This document shows, piece by piece, positions 35,473-44,215 of a stretch of 61,524 bases of DNA (within the stretch, counting starts at the first letter, position 1; each line of letters begins with the position of its first letter). Both the position numbers and the translations under genes were made by a program. The notes beneath the pieces were generated by a model. The model made no database searches. It was not told the DNA's origin and saw only the letters and a program-made list of their open reading frames with translations. Source of the stretch: Nitrososphaerota archaeon (GTDB lineage Archaea > Thermoproteota > Nitrososphaeria > Nitrososphaerales > Gagatemarchaeaceae); assembly GCA_016200045.1 (NCBI GenBank), contig JACQFN010000001.1, forward strand, positions 1 to 61,524, in the 5' to 3' direction.

Positions 35473-37137
35473 ATGGTGGATGGCCTCAACAAAGAGAATG
35501 TTATCATCACAGCAGCGCTACCGTATGCATACGACGACCTCCACCTGGGCCACATAGCGAGCACCCACCTCCCGCCGGACATCCTCTACAGATACCTCAA
35601 GCTGAACGGGAGGAGTGTCATACAGGTCTGCGCGTCGGATGACTTTGGGACCCCCATCCTAATCGCAGCAGAAAGACAGGGGAAGGACCCGGGGGAGTAC
35701 GTCAAGGTGTGGAACGAGAGGTTCAGGGCCGACCTGGGGCGGCTGGGAATCGTGTACGACGCATTCGACAGGACGAGCTCCCCCGAGAACGTGGACATGG
35801 TGCAGCGCTTCTTCAGGAAGCTGAACGAGAACGGATACATTTTCGAGTCAGAAGTTGAGCAGTTCTATTGCGAGACGGACCTCAAGTTCCTTCCCGACAG
35901 GTACGTCAAGGGCAAGTGCCCCTACTGCGGGGCCGAGGGGCAGTACTCCGACGGCTGCGAGAACTGCGGGCGGACGCTGCAGCCGGGCCAGATACTCGAC
36001 CCCAGATGCTCGATATGCGGGAGGCCTCCGGTGAAGAAGAAGAGCCTGCACTATTTCTTCAAGCTGTCCGCATTCTCAAGCAGGCTCGAGAAGTGGCTGA
36101 GGGAAAACGAAGGTCTTCAGTCCGACGCGAAGAATTACGTGCTGAACTGGATCAAGGACGGATTGCAGGACTGGGACATCACCCGAGACATTTCCTGGGG
36201 GGTCCCCGTCCCTCTGGAAAAGGCCGGCGGGAAGGTCCTCTACGGGTGGTTCGACAACCATCTATGCTACATCACGACCGCGCTCAAGGCGGCCGGGAGG
36301 CTAGCCGGGGGAGGGGAAGAATTCTGGAACGGTTCCAAGGTGTACCACTTCATAGGGAAGGACATAGTCTACCATCATTATCTCTTCCTCCCCAGCATGA
36401 GGCTGGGCGAGGGGGAGTTCAAGCTTCCCGACTTCATCCCGACGAGGGGGCACCTCCTCCTGCTAGGGAAGAAGATCTCGAGAAGCAAGAAATGGATGAT
36501 CACGGTCGGCGACTTCCTCGAACGGTTCCCGCCCGATTACCTCCGGTTCTACCTGACCCGGATAGTGCCGCAGAGCCAGGCCGACTCGAACTTCGACCTA
36601 CAGGAGTTCGCCGACAAGGTCAACAACGAGCTGTCCGCGAACATCGGAAACTTCGTGTACCGCTCGCTCGTGTTCGTGAAGAACAAGCATGACGGTCTTG
36701 TTCCAGCGCCCGGGACAGCCGGGGCCGACGAGAGATCTGTCCTCCGCGACCTCAGGCTGGCTGCCGCCGAGACCGGGATCCTGATAGAGGAGGGGCACTA
36801 CGACCGGGCTCTGAAGCGGGTGCTCGAGTTCTCATCTCGCTGCAACCAGTATTTCCAGCGGAAGGCGCCTTGGGAGAACCTGAAGGAAGAGCCCACCGCG
36901 GTTTACTATTCCTGCAACCTTGTGGCAGGGCTCGCGACCCTGATCTCCCCGTTCCTGCCGTTCAGTGCGGCTGAAGTCTGGAGGCAGCTGGGATTTCAGG
37001 GGCCGATAGAAGAAAGCGGATGGGCCTCGGCGGCGGAGCTGAGGGTCGAACCGGGGAGACGTGTCGGGGAGCTGAAGCCTCTCTTCACGAAGGTAGAGGA
37101 GAAGGACCTTGCTGCGGTCCGGGTCCGCCTGGGCTGA
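35473..37137 (+). CDS. metG: Methionyl-tRNA synthetase
   Basis: 554 residues, class I synthetase. HIGH-type motif in YDDLHLGHIAS. Zinc knuckles CPYCGAEGQYSDGCENC and CSICG. KMSKS-type motif GKKISRSKKW. Tryptophan-rich anticodon domain further on (FQRKAPWENL). There is no C-terminal EMAP/Trbp dimerisation domain, so the protein is the short monomer type. It charges tRNA-Met with methionine. The gene starts about 40 bp after ahcY but has its own TATA box. Confidence 0.95.
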   Translation: MVDGLNKENVIITAALPYAYDDLHLGHIASTHLPPDILYRYLKLNGRSVIQVCASDDFGTPILIAAERQGKDPGEYVKVWNERFRADLGRLGIVYDAFDRTSSPENVDMVQRFFRKLNENGYIFESEVEQFYCETDLKFLPDRYVKGKCPYCGAEGQYSDGCENCGRTLQPGQILDPRCSICGRPPVKKKSLHYFFKLSAFSSRLEKWLRENEGLQSDAKNYVLNWIKDGLQDWDITRDISWGVPVPLEKAGGKVLYGWFDNHLCYITTALKAAGRLAGGGEEFWNGSKVYHFIGKDIVYHHYLFLPSMRLGEGEFKLPDFIPTRGHLLLLGKKISRSKKWMITVGDFLERFPPDYLRFYLTRIVPQSQADSNFDLQEFADKVNNELSANIGNFVYRSLVFVKNKHDGLVPAPGTAGADERSVLRDLRLAAAETGILIEEGHYDRALKRVLEFSSRCNQYFQRKAPWENLKEEPTAVYYSCNLVAGLATLISPFLPFSAAEVWRQLGFQGPIEESGWASAAELRVEPGRRVGELKPLFTKVEEKDLAAVRVRLG

Positions 37138-38172
37138 TCAGTCGCAGGGCTGCAGCGATTCAAGGCCTTCCGAGAGGAAGGAGTCAGTTTCGTCGTCGAT
37201 CGTTCGGTCGCCCAGGACCTTCCTGACCGGGTCGTAGTCGTCGTACTTCGTGGACCTGAACCCTGAGGCGAGAAGGCTCACCTGGAGCTGCGAGCTCCCT
37301 GAGTACGTCGCTCCGTATTCGATGTCCACGGTCTGGTTGCTTATCATGGAACCGAGCCTCCTCACTGCCATCCCGACCTCGTTCCCGGAAAGCGTTCCGT
37401 TCCCGCTCAGCATGACTATCGCGCGGTTCGCCTCCTTGGCTTCTGCCAGCTTGCTTATGGAAACCACCGCCCCCGCGAGGGCTTCTTCCGCCTTGTCTGC
37501 GGAGCCGCTGCTCGCGACCCCCAGTAGGGAATACCCGTCTTGCAGGACCGTCCCGAGTAACTTGTTTAGGCCGGGGGGGAGTGACGCGTCAGAAGGGCGT
37601 GACAGGAGAGCTCCAAGCGCCTTCGCCGCCTCTCCGTTCGCCGATTCATACAGCCTTGTGAGGGTTGCGTTGTCGGGGGACGAGTTGAGGAGCGTGTCGT
37701 TGTCCACTACGATGACCCCCCTTGCGGCCTGCCTCAGGCGTCGCAGCGAGACCCCCGCGTAGAACTTCAGTTTCTTTTCATAGTCGAATGGCATGACCGC
37801 GACGCCCACGGTTATCGCCCCCGCCTCCTGGGCCATCCCGGCGACCAGCGGGGCCAGCCCGCTCCCGGTCGCCCCCCCGAGCCCGGCGATCACGAAGACC
37901 ACCTTTGAACCGGATACCGCGGCCCGGATTCTCTCGGACGAGCGCCCGGCAAGCCCTCTGACCATGGACGGAGTCAGTTTCTGGTCGACAGGTGATTCCA
38001 CGAGGATGTTCTCGCCCAAGGATCCGGTGAAGTCTTCCTTGTCGCACGACAGGTAGACGAATCTGTCGACGAGCAGCGATTGCTTTCCGAGAAGAGAGAC
38101 TATCCGGCTCCCCGCGCTGCCAATCCCGACGGCCGTGACTTCAGAAAATTGTTCGTGCATTCTAGGGCCCAC
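37138..38172 (-). CDS. Divergent FtsZ/tubulin-like protein lacking T7-loop aspartates
   Basis: 344 residues. N-terminal VGIGSAGSRIV and the tubulin signature VIAGLGGATGSGLAP are clear, followed by RGVIVVDNDTLL, a match to the FtsZ nucleotide-sugar region. The T7 part, which in FtsZ reads NxDxxD and completes GTP hydrolysis in the neighbour subunit, is here PGLNKLLGTVLQDGYSLLG, with no aspartates at those places. C-terminal domain is FtsZ-like (AIVMLSGNGTLSGNEV), with an acidic tail. Binding of GTP is plausible; hydrolysis in a filament is doubtful. Divergent FtsZ forms are known in thaumarchaea. Confidence 0.8.
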   Translation of the reverse strand: MGPRMHEQFSEVTAVGIGSAGSRIVSLLGKQSLLVDRFVYLSCDKEDFTGSLGENILVESPVDQKLTPSMVRGLAGRSSERIRAAVSGSKVVFVIAGLGGATGSGLAPLVAGMAQEAGAITVGVAVMPFDYEKKLKFYAGVSLRRLRQAARGVIVVDNDTLLNSSPDNATLTRLYESANGEAAKALGALLSRPSDASLPPGLNKLLGTVLQDGYSLLGVASSGSADKAEEALAGAVVSISKLAEAKEANRAIVMLSGNGTLSGNEVGMAVRRLGSMISNQTVDIEYGATYSGSSQLQVSLLASGFRSTKYDDYDPVRKVLGDRTIDDETDSFLSEGLESLQPCD

Positions 38173-38272
38173 GCCCTATGAATCGCCGGGAATTTACAAG
38201 GCCTGTTACTAAAACTCTTGACAGTCGCTTGGAAATTTGTTCACTAGCGTATCGCGAGGCTTCGCGTCCGCC

Positions 38273-38581
38273 CTAGTGCTTCTGCTTGAGCTCTTCTCTG
38301 TTGACGATCCTGTTCACCAGGTCGTCCATCATGTGGCCCCCGCACTCCACACGGATTACCTTTACCCCGTCTACGGACAGCGCCGCGTCTCGTATGCTCC
38401 GGCCGATGTCGACGGCGAGCGGGCTGTAAGCCGAAAGCGGCTGGAACTTCACCTTCATCGAGCCCGACCCGGTCTCCGACACTTCGGTCACTATGTTCAG
38501 CTCGCCGAACTTCCTGGTGGTCTCTTCGTCGACAAGCTCATTCAGCCTTTCTGTGACCTTCTTCGCGAGGTCGTCTCCCAA
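38273..38581 (-). CDS. MIP18/DUF59-like protein (Fe-S assembly family fold)
   Basis: 102 residues. The order is helix (LAKKVTERLNELVDEETTRKF), strand (GELNIVTEVSETGSGSMKVKFQP), SAYSPLAVDIGRSIRDAALSVDGVKVIRVECGGH. This follows the MIP18/DUF59 pattern, with PLAxxI replacing the usual S/CPL turn. The metal-binding cysteine of SufT-like members is not at its usual place; one Cys occurs later in VECGGH. Role uncertain. It stands alone between FtsZ-like and gcvPB genes. Confidence 0.6.
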   Translation of the reverse strand: MGDDLAKKVTERLNELVDEETTRKFGELNIVTEVSETGSGSMKVKFQPLSAYSPLAVDIGRSIRDAALSVDGVKVIRVECGGHMMDDLVNRIVNREELKQKH

Positions 38582-38639
38582 GCCGACGTTTCACTTCGAG
38601 GTGCATATATGACTCTACCGCCGCGGATTCGTGCGCGGG

Positions 38640-40118
38640 TCACCAATGGACTTTGAGGGAGAGGGGATGCGAGGCCTTGACCTCGTCGACTTTCCCCACG
38701 CTCGTGTTCCTTGGCCGGTCGCCCAGCGTCCCTTCCTTGAGGGACCTGCTTATCCTGTTCAGGGTCTCGGCGTACTCGTTCAGGATCTCGAGCGGCTCTG
38801 TCTCCGTCGGCTCGATCATCAGTGCCTCGCTCACGATCAGGGGGAAGTAGACCGTGGGGGCGTGCATTCCGAAGTCAAGGATGGCCTTCGCTACCTTCAT
38901 CGCGTTTCCGGGGACCTCGCCTTTCGCAGACACGACGGCCTCGTGCTTTCTGCGGACCCCCTTTCCGTGGGTGACCGGAAAGGCGGCTGGGTCGAGGCAC
39001 TTCCAGAGATAGTTCGCCGCAAGGACTGCGAGGGACGAAACGTTCGTCAGCCCGGTCGCGCCCAGGAGGCGAATGTAGACGTACGCCCGCAAGAGAACGG
39101 CCGAATTGCCGATGAAGCCCTTCAGGGGGCCTATCGTGTGCTCCAGGCCGTAGTCGAGCGAGTATCGACCCTCCGATTCGGAGACCACGGGGACCGGGAG
39201 ATAGTCGGCAAGCTTCGCCGAAGCCCCTACCGGTCCGGCACCCGGCCCCCCTCCCCCATGGGGGGTTGCGAAGGTCTTGTGCAGGTTCAGGTGGACCACG
39301 TCGAATCCCATGTCCCCCGGCCTCGCCTTGCCGAGCAGGGCGTTCATGTTCGCCCCGTCATAGTACATCAGACCGCCTGCGTCGTGGACGGCACGGCAGA
39401 CCTCTACGACCTCGCTTTCGAAGAGCCCCAGCGTGTTCGGAACTGTGAACATCATCCCGGCGGTGCGACTCGACGTCAGCTCGCTGACCGCCTCTGCCGT
39501 CACCTGGCCCGAGGAGCCTGAAGGGACCTTGACCACCTTGAAACCGGCCATCGCCGCGCTCGCCGGGTTGGTGCCGTGCGCCGAGTCTGGGACGATGATC
39601 TCGTCCCTTTTGCCCTCCCCCTTTTCGCTGAGATGTTTTTTGATCATGAGCACTCCCGCGAACTCTCCCTGGGCCCCTGCCGCTGTAGCCAGCGAGAACC
39701 TTGCCATTCCGGCGATTTCGCTCAGGGCCCGCTCCAGCTCGTAGAAGATTCCGAGGAGCCCCTGGACGGTTTCCTGGGGTTGAAGGGGGTGGACATTCTT
39801 CATACCGTCCGCTCCGGCGATGTACTCCGAGACCTTCGGGTTGTACTTCATGGTGCAGCTCCCGAGTGGGTACATCCCGAGTTCGACGGAGAAGTTCATC
39901 TGGGAGAGCCGGTTGAAATGCCTGAGGACCTGCAACTCGGAGACCTCCGGGAGCTTCAAGGCGCCCCTCCTCATCGACTCGGGGACGAGTGACGCGGGGT
40001 CTTTGAAGGCCTTCGAGGCTTCTTCGTCGAAGTGGACGGCGGTCCCGACCCTGCCCGGCCTGCTCAGGTCGCTGAGCAGCGGCTCGTCCCATCGGGCCTG
40101 CCTGAATTCCGGGGGCAG
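38640..40118 (-). CDS. gcvPB: Glycine dehydrogenase (decarboxylating) subunit 2, probable CTG start
   Basis: 492 residues from the CTG at 40118. The first ATG (39974) would give only 444 and cut off a conserved N-terminus (DEPLLSDLSRPGR, PASLVPE) that is encoded in frame just upstream. No ATG, GTG or TTG lies between the gcvPA stop and that ATG. The CTG follows GAGGAGGT with 7 nt spacing and abuts the gcvPA TAG. Key motifs: MYPLGSCTMKYNPK, DSAHGTNPASA and the PLP lysine in HLNLHKTFATPHGGGGPG. P-protein of the glycine cleavage system; T and H proteins are not in the window. Confidence 0.94.
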   Translation of the reverse strand: MPPEFRQARWDEPLLSDLSRPGRVGTAVHFDEEASKAFKDPASLVPESMRRGALKLPEVSELQVLRHFNRLSQMNFSVELGMYPLGSCTMKYNPKVSEYIAGADGMKNVHPLQPQETVQGLLGIFYELERALSEIAGMARFSLATAAGAQGEFAGVLMIKKHLSEKGEGKRDEIIVPDSAHGTNPASAAMAGFKVVKVPSGSSGQVTAEAVSELTSSRTAGMMFTVPNTLGLFESEVVEVCRAVHDAGGLMYYDGANMNALLGKARPGDMGFDVVHLNLHKTFATPHGGGGPGAGPVGASAKLADYLPVPVVSESEGRYSLDYGLEHTIGPLKGFIGNSAVLLRAYVYIRLLGATGLTNVSSLAVLAANYLWKCLDPAAFPVTHGKGVRRKHEAVVSAKGEVPGNAMKVAKAILDFGMHAPTVYFPLIVSEALMIEPTETEPLEILNEYAETLNRISRSLKEGTLGDRPRNTSVGKVDEVKASHPLSLKVHW

Positions 40119-41507
40119 CTACAGGACCTCCTCGAGGGCGACGGCAAGCTTCTCGATGTCTGACGACGTGTGAACCTCTGTAACGCAGAAGGAACCCGCC
40201 TCCGCGCGGAGGCCGAACTCTTCGGAGACGGGGTAGCCGCCCAGGACGTTCATCTCCGCTAGCCTTCTATGGACGTCGGCCGCTCTTCTCTTCGAGTAGG
40301 AGACCACGAACTCCTTGAAGAAAGAGCCTGAAAAGTGAGGGGAGGTCGCTCCGGGAACTTTCGAAATCCTCTTGGCCGCGTAGTGCGAATTCGCAATCAC
40401 GGATTCCCCGAGCTCCCTGAACCCGGTCTTGCCCAGGAGGGAGAGGTAGCACGCAGCCGCGACCGCCATCAGCGACTGATTGGTGCAGATGTTGGAGGTC
40501 GCCCCCTCCCTCCGGATGTGCTGCTCCCTTGTCTGGAGGACCATTGCGAACGCCTTCCTGGACGGGTCCGCAACTGAACTCGTGATCCCGATGAGGCGGC
40601 CGGGCGTGCTCCTCGCGAGGTTCATGTCCCTGACCGAGAAGAGGCCGAGGTGGGGCCCTCCGTAGTTCATCGGGATCCCGAGAGGCTGTCCCTCCCCGAC
40701 TGCTATGTCTGCCTCGTACTCTCCCGGAGGTTTCAACAGCGAAAGCGATATCGGGTCGACGCCGGCTATCGCCAGCGCCCCCGCCTTGTGGGCGACCGAG
40801 ACGGCCTCGCCCGCATCTTCTTCGATGACCCCGAAGTAGTTCGGATTCTCAAGATAGACCCCCGCGACGTCCGCCGAGACCTTGCTCCGAAGGTCGTCCA
40901 TGTCGAGCCTCCCGCTTGACTTGTCAAAGGCCACCTTCTCGAGGACCATTCCCGTCGGCTCAGCGTAGGTCTGTATCACGCCGAGGCGCTGGGGGCCTGC
41001 GTTCCCGGCGACCAGGAGTTTCTTGCGTCCGGTCACCCGACGGGCCATCCTGGCCGCCTCCCCAGCAGCCGACGCCCAGTCGTACAGCGAGCTATTGCAG
41101 GCTTCCATGGAGAGGAGGTCTGACATCAGGCTCTGGTACTCGAACAGGGCCTGGAGCATCCCCTGGCTGACCTCCGCCTGGTACGGCGTGTAGCTGGTGT
41201 AGAACTCCTGCCTTGCCGTGACAGACTCGACGACCGCGGGGATGTAGTGCGGCCATACGCCGCCTCCTAGGAAACAGAGCGCCCCGGGGTAGGACTTGTT
41301 CCGTGAGAGCCGTTCCCCCATCTCCCTCCGCATCCCGTACTCGGACGTGGCCTCAGGTATCCTGAGGCTCCGGTTCAGCCTGACCCCGGAAGGAATGTCA
41401 GAGAAGAGGTCTTCGACGCTCTCGGCCCCCGATTTCTTCAGCATCTCGGAGACGAGGGCCGGGTCAAGGTTGGGGAGGAACGGGTGGCGCGCCTGTGGTT
41501 CCGGCAT
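40119..41507 (-). CDS. gcvPA: Glycine dehydrogenase (decarboxylating) subunit 1
   Basis: 462 residues from the ATG at 41507 (MPEPQARHPFLPNL); the open frame to 42185 runs into the divergent gene and is not real. Blocks: FLGGGVWPHYIPAVVESV, FYTSYTPYQAEVSQGMLQALFEYQSL, NPNYFGVIEE, VGEGQPLGIPMNYGGPHLGLF and QTREQHIRREGATSNICTNQSLMA. It is the PLP-lysine-free partner of gcvPB. A TATA-like element about 24 bp upstream suggests a leaderless message. Its stop is adjacent to the gcvPB start, with the Shine-Dalgarno for gcvPB inside its last codons. Confidence 0.95.
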   Translation of the reverse strand: MPEPQARHPFLPNLDPALVSEMLKKSGAESVEDLFSDIPSGVRLNRSLRIPEATSEYGMRREMGERLSRNKSYPGALCFLGGGVWPHYIPAVVESVTARQEFYTSYTPYQAEVSQGMLQALFEYQSLMSDLLSMEACNSSLYDWASAAGEAARMARRVTGRKKLLVAGNAGPQRLGVIQTYAEPTGMVLEKVAFDKSSGRLDMDDLRSKVSADVAGVYLENPNYFGVIEEDAGEAVSVAHKAGALAIAGVDPISLSLLKPPGEYEADIAVGEGQPLGIPMNYGGPHLGLFSVRDMNLARSTPGRLIGITSSVADPSRKAFAMVLQTREQHIRREGATSNICTNQSLMAVAAACYLSLLGKTGFRELGESVIANSHYAAKRISKVPGATSPHFSGSFFKEFVVSYSKRRAADVHRRLAEMNVLGGYPVSEEFGLRAEAGSFCVTEVHTSSDIEKLAVALEEVL

Positions 41508-41526
41508 CTTTGTGGCCCGAAAAACG

Positions 41527-41535
41527 CTTAAAATA
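41527..41535. promoter_or_regulatory. Shared AT-rich TATA element for gcvPA and the divergent exported protein
   Basis: CTTAAAATA is the only TATA-like stretch in the 57 bp between the two genes and can be read in both directions: about 24 bp from the gcvPA ATG on one side and about 34 bp from the TTG at 41565 on the other. A short hairpin, GCGGC-TTC-GCCGC (41544-41556), lies on the plus side just before the start. Confidence 0.4.
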
Positions 41536-41564
41536 AGAACGTAGCGGCTTCGCCGCCAAACCTG

Positions 41565-43220
41565 TTGAAACGCATAGCATTTGTCGCCCTGTTTACTCTT
41601 CTCGTCCTTGCCGCATTCCAGGTGCAGGGGGTGGTACACGCGCAGGTCAATCCCTCTTTGACTGTGACCAGCCACTATTTCGTGAACAGGTATGGGTTCG
41701 CGACTGCAAACGAAACCGTCACTTTCTACAACAACTCGACGCTCCCGATCTCGGTCCCAGACATAGAAGTGGGTCTGGGAAGCCTTGGCTCCTCTGTCGT
41801 GGGCACCCCCGTGATAACCCCGGGGTACACTGTCACTGAGACGGCAGGAGGATACACAGTCCCAGGAGCTGGGAGCATTCTGGCCGCAGGCTCTAGGGAG
41901 AGCTTTACGCTCAGCACTCTGATCAACAGGATAACTTCGAAGTCGGCGAACGACACTCTTCAGGTGATGATCCTGATGGGGCCTTCGATAAACCTCCCAG
42001 TCGACCGGCTCGTCGTCAGCATAGCGCTTCCGTCTTCGACATCCTTTGAGACCCCTCCCGAAGGTTTCTCCGTCCCAGCCTCGGTGAGCAACGAGACCTA
42101 TTCGAGGGCGTTCGCAGGGCCTATTGTTCCTTCGGCGTTCGTGAGCGAGTTTACCGTTTCGACGACCTCTTCGAGCGACTTCCATCCGCTGCTCGTGTAC
42201 AGCGCAAGCCGGACGGTATCGATGGGGCCTGATGGAAACCCGGTGGTGACCGACGCGATCTACTTCAAGAACAACGGGACGGAGACGCTCGCCACTCTCG
42301 TCATCGCCCCGCTCATCCCGAGCGGCGGAAAGGTGACGATAATGCCGTCGGTCGAGCCCAGGCTCCTGGGCCCGTACCTCGCGACCCTGACCGGGTACTC
42401 GCTCGACCTGTCGAACCCGAGGATAGGCTCCTACGTCGGCGAGGGGACAGAGTCGAGGATAACATACAGGTACCCTCTGCCGTCCTCGTACTATTCAGTT
42501 TCAGGAGGGGTGATCACGGTCAACCTCCCGAACACTCCGCCGATCAACGCGTTCGTCAACACGTACTCGATCTTGGTTTCCCTCCCGGCGGGGGGAAGGG
42601 TGGTGCAGGGACCCCCGGCCGGGTTCTCGGACGTCGGGCCGAGGCAGGCAGGGCAGACGACGGTGTCGTATACCCTTGCCGTCGGGTGGGCGGTCGGGGA
42701 CGGGTTGCCGGCGGCGTCCCTGATCTTCGTCCTCTTGTTGGCTGGCCTCTTCGTGTCAAGGACGACCCTGACGGAAGAGGAGGAGACCGAGGAGGAGTCG
42801 TCCACCGAGCGGGCCTCCACCATGATCAAAGCCTTCGAGGAGAAGACGAGCATGATCAACGGGCTCTGGCAGGAGATTTCTGGGGCAGACCCCAACGACC
42901 TGGACAGGGCCTATTTCGACGAGATACGCAGCCGCATGGACTCGTTCAGGGGAAGGGCGCTCCAGAGGCTGAACGAGCTCAAGCAGAAATCGACGACTCA
43001 GAAGTTCTTCGACCTGCTCAACCAGATACATACAACGGAGCGGGAGGTGGACCGCGCCGCCAAGGACACTCTCAACCTCTACGAGCAGTTCTACACCAGA
43101 AGGATGAGGAAGGAGGTGTTCGACAGGCTGCAGCCCCAGTACCTGAGAAGGCTGGAGAAGGCATTGAACCAACTCTCGGACGAGCTTCATTCCGTTCAGA
43201 AGGAAGCCAAGCTTCTCTAG
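41565..43220 (+). CDS. Exported, membrane-anchored protein with cytoplasmic coiled coil
   Basis: 551 residues from a TTG. Signal peptide MKRIAFVALFTLLVLAAFQVQGVVHA. An ectodomain of about 370 residues follows, rich in Ser/Thr/Val and N-glycosylation sites (NETVTFYNNST), with beta-sandwich-like strands. One span near residue 390 (LPAASLIFVLLLAGLFVS) is followed by an acidic stretch (TEEEETEEESSTE) and a C-terminal helical coiled coil. The layout, with a tail ending in ITYRYPLPSSYYSV-like strands before the span, recalls ribophorin I, but I see no decisive signature. Function unknown; possibly part of a surface or glycosylation complex. Confidence 0.75.
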   Translation: MKRIAFVALFTLLVLAAFQVQGVVHAQVNPSLTVTSHYFVNRYGFATANETVTFYNNSTLPISVPDIEVGLGSLGSSVVGTPVITPGYTVTETAGGYTVPGAGSILAAGSRESFTLSTLINRITSKSANDTLQVMILMGPSINLPVDRLVVSIALPSSTSFETPPEGFSVPASVSNETYSRAFAGPIVPSAFVSEFTVSTTSSSDFHPLLVYSASRTVSMGPDGNPVVTDAIYFKNNGTETLATLVIAPLIPSGGKVTIMPSVEPRLLGPYLATLTGYSLDLSNPRIGSYVGEGTESRITYRYPLPSSYYSVSGGVITVNLPNTPPINAFVNTYSILVSLPAGGRVVQGPPAGFSDVGPRQAGQTTVSYTLAVGWAVGDGLPAASLIFVLLLAGLFVSRTTLTEEEETEEESSTERASTMIKAFEEKTSMINGLWQEISGADPNDLDRAYFDEIRSRMDSFRGRALQRLNELKQKSTTQKFFDLLNQIHTTEREVDRAAKDTLNLYEQFYTRRMRKEVFDRLQPQYLRRLEKALNQLSDELHSVQKEAKLL

Positions 43221-43240
43221 GTCAGCCCCTCCCTGGGGGC

Positions 43241-43248
43241 AAATTTAT
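43241..43248 (+). promoter_or_regulatory. TATA box of trxB
   Basis: AAATTTAT lies about 36 bp before the TTG start of the thioredoxin reductase; GGAGATGAAGCGAGG follows as leader. Confidence 0.45.
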
Positions 43249-43279
43249 GAATCGGAGATGAAGCGAGGAAGACAAGCGC

Positions 43280-44215
43280 TTGCAAGAAGATGTGAAGAAG
43301 CTAGTGATCATCGGCTCGGGACCCGCGGGCCTTACCGCCGCTATCTACGGCTCTAGGGCTGACCTGGACCCGGTCGTGTTCATGGGTACGAAGTATGGGG
43401 GCCAGCTCATGCTGACGAGCGACGTGGAGAACTTCCCCGGGTTCAGGGACCCGGTCATGGGCCCGGACCTGATCATGAACATGAAGTCTCAGGCGGAGAG
43501 GCTCGGCGCGAAGCTGATTCAGGAGGACGTCATCAGGGTGGACTTCGGGACCCACCCGTTCAGGGTCTACACCGACAGCGGGGTCACGCAGGCCCTTTCC
43601 GTGATAGTCGCGACCGGGGCAAACCCTAGGAGGCTGGACATTCCGTCAGAGGCCAGGCTGCAGGGAAAAGGGGTGTCGAACTGCGCGGTCTGCGATGGGT
43701 TCTTCTTCAGAGGAAAGAAGGTCGCGGTGGTCGGAGGGGGGGACACGGCTATGGAGGAGGCTACCTTCCTGACGAAGTTCGCGACCAGCGTTCAGGTCGT
43801 GCACAGGAGGGACGAGCTGAGGGCTTCCGCAGCGCTCCAGAAGGAGGCGTTCGGGAACCAGAAAATCAGTTTCCTGTGGGACTCGGTGGTCACAGAGGTA
43901 TTGGGGGACGGCCATGTGCAGGGGGCCAGGCTGAAGAACCTGAAGAGCGGACAGGAGACGGAGCTGCCGGTCGACGGCCTCTTCGTGGCGATCGGGTACG
44001 ACCCGAACACGGAGATATTCAAGGGCCAGCTGGAGCTCGACCAGAAGGGGTACATAGCGGTGAAGAACGAGACCGAAAGCAGCGTCCCAGGGGTCTTCGT
44101 CGCAGGAGACGTGCACGACTTCCGGTACAGGCAGGCGATAACGGCTGCCGCGGACGGGTGCAAGGCGCTGCTGGACGCGGAGAAGTTCGTAAAGACGAAG
44201 CTCGAAGTCCCCTAG
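43280..44215 (+). CDS. trxB: Thioredoxin reductase
   Basis: 311 residues, TTG start. FAD fold VIIGSGPAGLTAAIYGSRA, redox pair in CAVCDGFFFRG, NAD(P)H fold VAVVGGGDTAMEEA, and C-terminal FAD block VPGVFVAGDVHDFRYRQAITAAADG. It passes electrons from NAD(P)H (or another donor) to thioredoxin-like proteins such as the one at 271. HRRDELRAS after the nucleotide fold resembles the NADPH-binding HRR form. Convergent to the AmrS-like gene, overlapping its end by 4 bp. Confidence 0.94.
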   Translation: MQEDVKKLVIIGSGPAGLTAAIYGSRADLDPVVFMGTKYGGQLMLTSDVENFPGFRDPVMGPDLIMNMKSQAERLGAKLIQEDVIRVDFGTHPFRVYTDSGVTQALSVIVATGANPRRLDIPSEARLQGKGVSNCAVCDGFFFRGKKVAVVGGGDTAMEEATFLTKFATSVQVVHRRDELRASAALQKEAFGNQKISFLWDSVVTEVLGDGHVQGARLKNLKSGQETELPVDGLFVAIGYDPNTEIFKGQLELDQKGYIAVKNETESSVPGVFVAGDVHDFRYRQAITAAADGCKALLDAEKFVKTKLEVP

